Origin: AC-56 sp963702195
GTDB lineage: Bacteria; Actinomycetota; Thermoleophilia; Solirubrobacterales; 70-9
NCBI GenBank assembly: GCA_963702195.1
Contig: OY969725.1
Span: forward strand, 682,001-746,000
Direction of reading: 5' to 3'
Length of the DNA: 64,000 nt
Part shown: piece after piece, positions 58,029 to 64,000 of the stretch
Position numbering within the stretch: the first letter of the stretch is position 1
Layout: every line of letters starts with the position of its first letter
Notes under the pieces: generated by a model
Database searches by the model: none
Seen by the model: only the letters and a program-made list of their open reading frames with translations
What the model was told of the DNA's origin: nothing
Made by a program: the position numbers and the translations under genes

Positions 58029-58077
58029 GCCTCCACTTGGTACCGACACACTCGCGTTGTCGGCACCAGGTGGAGGC
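58029..58077. repeat. Dispersed hairpin repeat, copy B
   Basis: Arms 58029-58048 and 58058-58077 pair at 18 of 20 positions around a 9-base loop. It shares both arm ends and inner CCGACA/TGTCGGCA blocks with copy A at 42534-42581. It lies in the 240-base gap between the SnoaL-like gene and the copper oxidase gene, where I see no other feature. Confidence 0.7.
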
Positions 58078-58165
58078 ACGGCGAGGAAGTGGTGCCATTG
58101 AAGGGGCCGCGACCCGAGGGATCGGCGGATGGGTGGGATCCGCGCAGTCAGAGCTCGGTGAGGTG

Positions 58166-60307
58166 TCAGCGCGGGATCCTCGAGAGGCCCACGAACGTCT
58201 GGGCTGACTTCGACGGCACAAGTCCCTTTGAGGTCCGCCGGTTGGCGAACAGCATGTAGGGGCCGGGTGGGGCGACGTTGCCGTTCGGTGGCGCCGCGAG
58301 CGTGAGCGTGTGGCCCTGGCGGCTGAGGACCTGGAGCACCACGTTGCGCTGGTCCGCGTCGACGAGGTGCGTCAGGGACGGGTTGCGGACGAGGACGACC
58401 GAGTCGATCTTCGACGCGTGGACGTTCGTGGTGACCTTGATCGTGCGCTCGTAGTCGATCGACCGCGGCGCCGAGGTGATCGCCGGCTGCGGCGTTCCCC
58501 AGTGCAGGTAGGGCGGGGTGTAGATCTCGAACGACGGGTCCCGGCCGTCGTTGGGGGCGGTTACGCCCTGGAGCACGGTGGTGTCGCGCGCGTACAGGGT
58601 CGAGATCGGCGCGTGGCCGCCGACCAGCACGCGCCCGTCGGGGAGGAGGACCGCGGTGTTGTGGTAGGTCCGGGGCTGGTGGGCGCTGGCGAGGGTCGTC
58701 CACCTGTCGGTGGCGGGGTCGAACATCTCCGTCTTCCGAACCGGGACCTCGACGCCGGGGCCCGCGACCTCGTCGCGGTCGGAGCCGTTGAACGCCAGCA
58801 CCTGGCCGGTCGGGAGCATGACGCCGGTCGGATACCAACGGGGCTCGGCGAGGTCGCCGGTCGGACGGGTGGACATCTTGTCGCCGTTTGCCGTGTCCAC
58901 CGTCGTGATCCGGCTGTCGGAGGTTGCGAGGTAGCTCCCGGGGCTCGGCGGGTTGAGCACGCCGCCCGCGGTCAGGTAGCTCGCCTTCGTGTAGCGGCCG
59001 GCGCCGTTGGGGCGCAGCGGCAGCATGATCGAGAAGGTCGAGCCCCGGAAGCCGGGAATCGTGGCGGCGCTGCCGCCGCCGGGGATCCCGCGGCCCGCGA
59101 CATCGCCCACGGGATTGCCGATGTCGCCGGCCGGGTTGACGGCGCCCGTGCCCTCGAGGCCGGGGATTCCCAGGTTCTTCCAGGTCTTCGTCTGAGGGTT
59201 GTACGCGGCCGCCTCGTTCCAGAGCGCCTCGTCGTATGACTGGCCGAACGGATTGAACGACTGCCCCTCGGCGTCGTAGAAGACGTTGCCGTCGGGGAGC
59301 ACGGAGAGCCTCGGGTAGAGCGGGAGCGAGCGGTCGGCGGAGCGGCCGTTGTAGCTCCACTTGGCGGCGACCGGGTCATACGTCTCGGTCTCCTTGACGT
59401 TCGTCAGCGAGTCCGCCGGTCGGTCGGGGTAGACCGGCTTGACGAGCTTGGTCACCCCGCTCGCGGTGAACAGGCTCCCGTTCGCCAGCGTGACCGTCGT
59501 CGGGTACCAGCGTCCCCAGCGCATGTCGCCCACCTGCTGCCAGTCGTTGGTGGCTGGGTCGTAGACCCGGGTGGACTTCAGCCCCTCGAGCTCCGAGACG
59601 CCGTAGTCGACGCCGTTGCCCGCGTCCGCGTTGGGCTCCAGGTAGTAGCCGGTGCCGCCGTTGGCGAGCACCCGGCCGTCCGGGAGGAACTTGAGGTCGG
59701 TGCAGAACAGCGCCCCGTCGTTCTGCGTCTCCGTGCTCGACAGGGGCGGCGGCAGGATCGCCTCGTTGTCAGGCGGCTGGGCGCCGCCGTCGGGGTGGGT
59801 GGGGACCGACCAGATCGGATTGCCGTTGTTCAGGTCGAGCAGCCGGCTCTGGTCGTTGACCGCGTCGCGGCCGTACTCGATGACGATCGAGGTCTGGAGG
59901 TTCTCGGTTCCCTCGAGCCCGTCGTAGTAGAGGACCTTCCCGCCTGGGAGGACTGCGACGCTCACCGCCGCCGGCTTGCAGTCGAACATCAGCCCGTTGT
60001 CGTCCGCTGCGTGCTCGAGGCACTTCTTGGTGGTTGGAACTCCGTCGATGGTGGGTTCGGCGAACGGCATGGAGAAGTGCCCGTACTTCGGCGGGTCGTC
60101 GTTGTTCTCGGCCCCCTGGAGGAAGGGCTGCGTGAGGCCCGCGGCCAGATCGGAGAGGCCGGAGCTCTGCTGAAGCTGCTCGTAGGCATCGGAGACCCGC
60201 GAGCCGAGAGGCGTCACCGGGTTGCCGTCGGCGAGTGCCGCCGGCGCGGTCGCTGCCGCGAGGGCACCGACCGCCATGCAACCTATGCCTGCTGCAAGCC
60301 TCCTCAT
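58166..60307 (-). CDS. Galactose-oxidase-like copper radical oxidase (kelch + DUF1929), secreted
   Basis: A 713-residue exported enzyme. A signal peptide (~1-26, ending A-L-A-D) leads to a kelch beta-propeller and a C-terminal immunoglobulin-like DUF1929 domain. The full copper/Cys-Tyr set of galactose and glyoxal oxidases can be placed: Cys 202 (L-F-C-T-D), Tyr 268 (R-W-Y-P-T), Tyr 548 and His 549 (R-T-Y-H-N), and His 647 (L-T-H-L-V). Such enzymes oxidise alcohols or aldehydes and give H2O2; the Streptomyces relative GlxA is needed for a surface glycan. ATG 60307 is preferred; GTG 60316 is possible. Confidence 0.88.
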   Translation of the reverse strand: MRRLAAGIGCMAVGALAAATAPAALADGNPVTPLGSRVSDAYEQLQQSSGLSDLAAGLTQPFLQGAENNDDPPKYGHFSMPFAEPTIDGVPTTKKCLEHAADDNGLMFDCKPAAVSVAVLPGGKVLYYDGLEGTENLQTSIVIEYGRDAVNDQSRLLDLNNGNPIWSVPTHPDGGAQPPDNEAILPPPLSSTETQNDGALFCTDLKFLPDGRVLANGGTGYYLEPNADAGNGVDYGVSELEGLKSTRVYDPATNDWQQVGDMRWGRWYPTTVTLANGSLFTASGVTKLVKPVYPDRPADSLTNVKETETYDPVAAKWSYNGRSADRSLPLYPRLSVLPDGNVFYDAEGQSFNPFGQSYDEALWNEAAAYNPQTKTWKNLGIPGLEGTGAVNPAGDIGNPVGDVAGRGIPGGGSAATIPGFRGSTFSIMLPLRPNGAGRYTKASYLTAGGVLNPPSPGSYLATSDSRITTVDTANGDKMSTRPTGDLAEPRWYPTGVMLPTGQVLAFNGSDRDEVAGPGVEVPVRKTEMFDPATDRWTTLASAHQPRTYHNTAVLLPDGRVLVGGHAPISTLYARDTTVLQGVTAPNDGRDPSFEIYTPPYLHWGTPQPAITSAPRSIDYERTIKVTTNVHASKIDSVVLVRNPSLTHLVDADQRNVVLQVLSRQGHTLTLAAPPNGNVAPPGPYMLFANRRTSKGLVPSKSAQTFVGLSRIPR

Positions 60308-60472
60308 GCCACCCACTGGTTGGCTGACCGGCTGAACCTACACATCCGCCCGAGTCCGTGCGCCGGTTCCTCAACGACCTAGGCAAATTCCCTGCAATTG
60401 CGCCTGCAGAAGCCGGGTTGACCATTGCCGGATCTCGTGGCGAGGACTACCGTCGCCGCCGCACTCACGCCC

Positions 60473-61663
60473 ATGTCGATCACTAACCGCTCCTCGGTTG
60501 TTCTGGGTATTGCGGGACTCCTCGCTGTGACGGCGCTCATCGCGGTGCCGTCCGGCGCGCAGGCCGGCAGCCTGTCGTCGCGCCTGTCGGCCAAGCGCCA
60601 TCAGCTGCAGACGGACCGCTCCCGCCAGGCTGTGCTCGCGCGCACCGTCGAGCGTGACTCGCGGCGTATCGACAACCTTTCTGCGGAGGTGACGCGCCTC
60701 CGGCAGCAACAGGTGCAGGTGCAGGCGCAGCTCGATCGCAAGCAGGCCCAGCTCCAGCGGGCGAGGGCGAAGCTCGAGCGGGTCCGCGCCCATCTTCACA
60801 AGGCGATGGGCGACCTGAAGGAGCGGCTGGTCGCGAGCTATGAGGCGGACCGGCCCAGCACCCTCACGGTGATCCTGAATTCACACGGCTTCGACCAGCT
60901 CACCACCCGCTACGCGTACATCCAGGCGCTCGAGCATCAGGATGCCACCGTCGTCGCCACCGTTCGGCGGCTGCGAAACGAGGTCCGCGCCACGGTCGAC
61001 CGCATCCACGCCGCCCGCGACCGCCTAGCCGCCAAGCGCGACGAGCTGATCCAGACCCAGAACCGGCTCGAGGTCCAGCAGCGGGCGCTCGCGGCCGCCC
61101 ACGATCGAAAGCAGCGGCTGCTCGCGCGGGTAAAGACGAATGGCCTGCGGCTGCAGCGGGAGATCAGTGCGATCCAGTCGAAGATCGCCGCCGCGCAGGC
61201 CGCTGCGCAGGCAGCCACCGGCAACGGCGCGATCCAGGCCGGGCCGGCTCTCTCGGTCGAGCTCGGACCGATTCCGCCCGGGCAGGCGATCTCGCCCTTC
61301 CCGGCGTCGGTGTCGCTCGCCTGGGGCCGCACCGACCAGGGCGTGGACGGGACGACGACGCCGGGGGCGCCGCTGCTCGCGATGGGCTCGGGCAACGTGT
61401 CGATCGGGCACGACCCGGGCGGGTTCGGCGACTCGTACCCGATCCTCCACACGTCGTTCGGCGACTTCTACTACGGCCACTGCGTCCCCGTGGTCGGCGA
61501 CGGCGCCAGCGTCCACATCGGCGAGACGATCGCGACCGCCCACTTCGGCACCTGGGGCAACTCGACGACCCCGGGCGGCTTCGAGATTGGCCAGGACCCG
61601 CCTGGGGACATGACGGCGGGTGGCGCGATCCGCACCTGGCTCGTCGGGCTGCCGCGCCGCTAG
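60473..61663 (+). CDS. Secreted coiled-coil protein with degenerate M23-like domain
   Basis: A 396-residue exported protein. The signal peptide (~1-31) ends in A-Q-A-G. Two long coiled-coil blocks (~35-120 and ~155-255) surround a short link, as in EnvC/RipC-type regulators of cell-wall amidases and NlpC hydrolases. The C-terminal domain (~285-390) follows the M23 fold, but the zinc-binding positions read R-T-D-Q-G-V-D and G-G-F-E-I, so it is probably not a peptidase. ATG 60473 is chosen at the signal peptide. The stop overlaps the MarR stop by CTAG. Confidence 0.82.
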   Translation: MSITNRSSVVLGIAGLLAVTALIAVPSGAQAGSLSSRLSAKRHQLQTDRSRQAVLARTVERDSRRIDNLSAEVTRLRQQQVQVQAQLDRKQAQLQRARAKLERVRAHLHKAMGDLKERLVASYEADRPSTLTVILNSHGFDQLTTRYAYIQALEHQDATVVATVRRLRNEVRATVDRIHAARDRLAAKRDELIQTQNRLEVQQRALAAAHDRKQRLLARVKTNGLRLQREISAIQSKIAAAQAAAQAATGNGAIQAGPALSVELGPIPPGQAISPFPASVSLAWGRTDQGVDGTTTPGAPLLAMGSGNVSIGHDPGGFGDSYPILHTSFGDFYYGHCVPVVGDGASVHIGETIATAHFGTWGNSTTPGGFEIGQDPPGDMTAGGAIRTWLVGLPRR

Positions 61664-62172
61664 CTGACGGAGGCGAGCCTGCGCTCGCGCAGCTCCGGGA
61701 CGGCGTCGGGCGCGTCCTCGCTGACCGCTTCCTCCAGAAGCTTGCGCAGCGCCTTCACCCGGGCGGCGCCGAACCGCTCGACCCAGCGGTCCTCGACGTC
61801 GGCCAGGAGGCCGAATCCCACGCGCTGGGCCTCGGCTCCGCGGGGGGTGAGGCAGATCAGCTTGGCCCGGCGGTCCTCCGGGTCGGGAATGCGCTCCACG
61901 TAGCCGAGCTCGACGAGCTCGTCGACGAGCTCGCCGACGGACTGCTTGGTCATCCCGGCGAGGCGAGCCAGCTCGGTGAGCCGCATGCCGTCGTCGCGGA
62001 CGAAGCGAAAGACGCAGCCGTGGGTGGGGCGGATGTCGGCATAGCCGGCCTCCTCGAGGGCGCGCCTGAACTCGGAGAGCACGGCGTCTCCCGCCGCCTC
62101 GAGGAGGCCGAGGAGGGGGACCGGGCGGTTTGCGGCGCCGTCGGTGTCTTCCGTGTGTGCAGGATCACTCAT
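61660..62172 (-). CDS. MarR family transcriptional regulator
   Basis: A 170-residue winged-helix repressor. The DNA-binding core is M-R-L-T-E-L-A-R-L-A-G-M-T-K-Q-S-V-G-E-L followed by a Y-V-E-R-I-P-D-P-E-D-R-R-A-K wing, matching the MarR signature D-x-R-x-K. It is divergent from the DHA2 pump, with an operator-like repeat between them, so it very likely represses that pump. It converges with the coiled-coil gene, sharing four bases at the stops. Confidence 0.93.
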   Translation of the reverse strand: MSDPAHTEDTDGAANRPVPLLGLLEAAGDAVLSEFRRALEEAGYADIRPTHGCVFRFVRDDGMRLTELARLAGMTKQSVGELVDELVELGYVERIPDPEDRRAKLICLTPRGAEAQRVGFGLLADVEDRWVERFGAARVKALRKLLEEAVSEDAPDAVPELRERRLASVS

Positions 62173-62181
62173 GGTTAGTCA

Positions 62182-62233
62182 GGCAATCTGATAAGTTGCC
62201 CTGAATATTAGATCAGGAAACCTTACAAGGCAA
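62182..62233. promoter_or_regulatory. Operator-like repeats between marR and the efflux pump
   Basis: GGCAA (62182-62186), TTGCC (62196-62200) and GGCAA (62229-62233) form two opposed pairs; the first pair has a 9-base spacer. CCTGA-atattaga-TCAGG (62200-62217) gives a further dyad in an AT-rich stretch. MarR proteins bind such dyads. Confidence 0.55.
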
Positions 62234-62261
62234 CCTGACGAGTGTACCCGACGTTCCGGAG

Positions 62262-63836
62262 GTGACGGACATGAATCGAAAGTGGTGGACCCTCGGGGTG
62301 GTGAGCGTGGCGACGTTCATGCTCCTGCTCGACATCACCGTGGTGAACACGGCGCTGCCCGCGATCCAGCGGGACCTCGGCGGCAGCTTCACCGATCTTC
62401 AATGGGTGATCGACGCCTACGCCCTGTCGCTGGCGGCCCTGGTGCTGACCGCGGGATCGCTCGCCGACCGGCTGGGGCGCCGCAGGGTGTTCGCGGTCGG
62501 GCTGGCGATCTTCTCCGCCGCCTCGCTCATGTGCGGGCTGGCTCCGGACCCGACGTTCCTGAACGTCGCGCGCGCCATCCAGGGAATCGGCGGGGCGATC
62601 ATGTTCGCCGTCTCGCTCGCCCTCGTGGCGCAGGAGTTCCCGGCCGGCCGTGAGCGCGGGATGGCCATGGGCATCTACGGCGCGACGATCGGCATCGCCG
62701 TCGCCATCGGTCCACTGGTCGGTGGTCTCTTGACCGACGGGCTGGGCTGGGAGTCGGTCTTCCTTGTCAACGTTCCGATCGGCATCGCCGCCGTCGCGAT
62801 CACCTTCTGGAAGGTCGCCGAGTCACGCGATCCCGACGCGACCAGGATTGACTGGGCCGGGTTGGCCACGTTCTCGACCTCGTTGTTCCTCCTCGTGCTC
62901 GCGCTCGTGCGAGGCAACGACGAGGGCTGGGGCAGCCCCTTGATCGTCTCGCTGATCGCGAGCGCGGCCGCGCTCCTGATCGCCTTCGTCGTGATCGAGC
63001 GCCGGGTGGCGCAGCCGATGCTGCCGCTCGAGCTCTTCCGGCGGCCGGCGTTCACCGGCGTACAGCTCGCCGCGTTCGCGGTCTCGGGCTCGATGTTCGC
63101 GCTGTTCCTGTATCTGACGCTGTACCTCCAGAACTTCCTGGGGTACTCGCCGATCGACGCGGGACTGCGCTACCTGCCGATCACCGTCGCCTCGTTCATC
63201 GTGGCCCCGATGGCCGGGATGGCGCTGGCCCGAATCCAGGCGCGCTACCTGATGGCTGGGGGCCTCGCCCTGACCGGGGTCGGCCTGGCGCTGATGGCCG
63301 GCCTTCACATCAGTTCCACCTGGACCGCGCTGCTCGCCGGGTTCGTCGTGAGCGGCGTCGGTGTCGGGCTCCTGAACCCGGTGATCGCCGACGTCGCGCT
63401 GAGCGTCGTGCCCAAGGAGCGAAGCGGCATGGCCGCCGGGATCAACGACACGTTCCGCCAGGTCGGCATCGCGGTCGGCATCGCCGCCTGGGGAGCGATC
63501 TTCCTGGGCGTCGGCTCGTCGAAGACGGAGGAGGTCGCCGGCGGAGCGGTCAGCGGCGGGCAGGCCCGCGGGCTGGTCGAGGCTGCTTCCTCCGGGCAGC
63601 TCGGCCAGGCCCTGAACGGGGTCCCGCACGGGGCGCAGGGTGTCGTTCGCAACGCGGCCGAGCAGGGCTTCCTCCACGGCCTGAACGAGATCCTGATCCT
63701 CGGAGCCGCGCTGTCGTTCGCGGGCTCTCTGCTGGCTCTCTGGCTGGTGCGCGAGCGCGACATCGAGCGCGAGCCGGCCGTCGAGTCGGCTCCCGAGGGC
63801 GCCATCGAGGCGCAGCCGCAGGCCGTTCAGGCCTGA
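62262..63836 (+). CDS. MFS efflux transporter, DHA2/EmrB-QacA type
   Basis: A 524-residue 14-TM drug:H+ antiporter. Motif D1 in TM1 reads L-L-D-I-T-V-V-N-T-A-L-P; motif A is G-S-L-A-D-R-L-G-R-R-R; motif C in TM5 is G-A-T-I-G-I-A-V-A-I-G-P-L-V-G-G. The C-terminal ~20 residues are acidic. GTG 62262 or ATG 62271 could start it; the GTG lies about 1 base after GGAG, so ATG 62271 with GGAGG spacing of 8 may be better. Control by the adjacent MarR protein is likely. Confidence 0.93.
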   Translation: MTDMNRKWWTLGVVSVATFMLLLDITVVNTALPAIQRDLGGSFTDLQWVIDAYALSLAALVLTAGSLADRLGRRRVFAVGLAIFSAASLMCGLAPDPTFLNVARAIQGIGGAIMFAVSLALVAQEFPAGRERGMAMGIYGATIGIAVAIGPLVGGLLTDGLGWESVFLVNVPIGIAAVAITFWKVAESRDPDATRIDWAGLATFSTSLFLLVLALVRGNDEGWGSPLIVSLIASAAALLIAFVVIERRVAQPMLPLELFRRPAFTGVQLAAFAVSGSMFALFLYLTLYLQNFLGYSPIDAGLRYLPITVASFIVAPMAGMALARIQARYLMAGGLALTGVGLALMAGLHISSTWTALLAGFVVSGVGVGLLNPVIADVALSVVPKERSGMAAGINDTFRQVGIAVGIAAWGAIFLGVGSSKTEEVAGGAVSGGQARGLVEAASSGQLGQALNGVPHGAQGVVRNAAEQGFLHGLNEILILGAALSFAGSLLALWLVRERDIEREPAVESAPEGAIEAQPQAVQA

Positions 63837-63850
63837 GGTCCGTCGGTCCA

Positions 63851-63882
63851 GGCGCCGCCGGCGATCCCCCGCCGGCGGCGCC
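63851..63882 (+). terminator. Strong stem-loop after the efflux pump
   Basis: GGCGCCGCCGGCG and its exact complement form a 13-bp perfect stem with a 6-base loop, 14 bases after the pump's stop. No T-run follows. Confidence 0.65.
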
Positions 63883-63960
63883 GCCGCGTCCCCGTCCGCG
63901 ATGATTTCGCCGGGCCGCCGCGGTCTCAAATCCCGACCACTCGCTAGAGGAGGCAGTCGC

Positions 63961-64000
63961 ATGGGAATCGTTCGCGTGAGCACGACACTGTCGCTGGACG
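63961..64000 (+). CDS. Start of a further gene (3' truncated by window edge)
   Basis: ATG 63961 follows AGAGGAGG by 8 bases and opens M-G-I-V-R-V-S-T-T-L-S-L-D. The first residues resemble the start of RibD/dihydrofolate-reductase-like proteins (V-x-x-x-x-S-L-D-G), but too little is visible to name it. Confidence 0.5.
   Translation, partial: MGIVRVSTTLSLD

Overview
The window is about 64 kb of very GC-rich chromosomal DNA. It looks like an actinobacterium, most plausibly of the deep Thermoleophilia/Solirubrobacterales branch. That placement is inferred from base composition, the housekeeping gene order (glmU-prs ... rplY-pth-mfd-surA-like-mazG-eno-ftsB) and protein style; no 16S gene is present. 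I see no prophage, insertion sequence or CRISPR array. There is one tRNA gene, tRNA-Leu(UAA).

Layout. 0-17.7 kb is mostly housekeeping: the end of glmU, prs, a GDPD-type phosphodiesterase, a DHA2 efflux pump, an ABC1/UbiB-type kinase, rplY/ctc, pth, an enoyl-CoA hydratase-like gene, mfd, a SurA-like foldase, mazG, two small secreted proteins (one with calcium-binding repeats), eno and an FtsB/DivIC-like gene. 17.7-30.2 kb is an envelope-glycan island read in one direction: two large polytopic GT-C-like membrane proteins, three tandem paralogous sulfotransferases, a GT-B glycosyltransferase, a fourth sulfotransferase of another subfamily and a Wzx/MATE-type flippase. It reads as a pathway that builds, sulfates and exports a glycan, and is the best candidate here for an undescribed system. 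30-39.8 kb holds csrA with a GGA-rich leader, a nuclease, a standalone DUF2090 aldolase-like protein, a YbdK-type carboxylate-amine ligase, a zinc-ribbon pseudo-rhomboid behind an attenuator-like leader, several small enzymes and an R2lox-like di-metal oxidase.

39.8-49.4 kb holds an ECF sigma factor fused to a zinc-binding anti-sigma-like domain, a membrane helix and a long Thr/Pro tail. It also holds the tRNA, an F420-dependent-reductase-like protein, an antitoxin remnant, an aldehyde dehydrogenase, a zinc-finger membrane protein with a collagen-like secreted protein, an adenylate/guanylate cyclase and a ThDP enzyme. 49.5-64 kb holds a 1,047-residue modular cell-wall enzyme (transglycosylase plus duplicated M15-M23 modules), a cupin, a MarC protein, typA, several VOC proteins with an AraC regulator, a galactose-oxidase-like copper radical enzyme, a coiled-coil M23-like protein and a MarR/efflux pair.

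A window-wide regulatory pattern stands out. At least sixteen genes have a TANNNT -10-like hexamer ending only 6-10 bases before the start codon and no Shine-Dalgarno sequence, which suggests widespread leaderless transcription. A second set (csrA, the UPF0173 hydrolase, the dienelactone hydrolase, several VOC genes) carries clear GGAGG-type sites.
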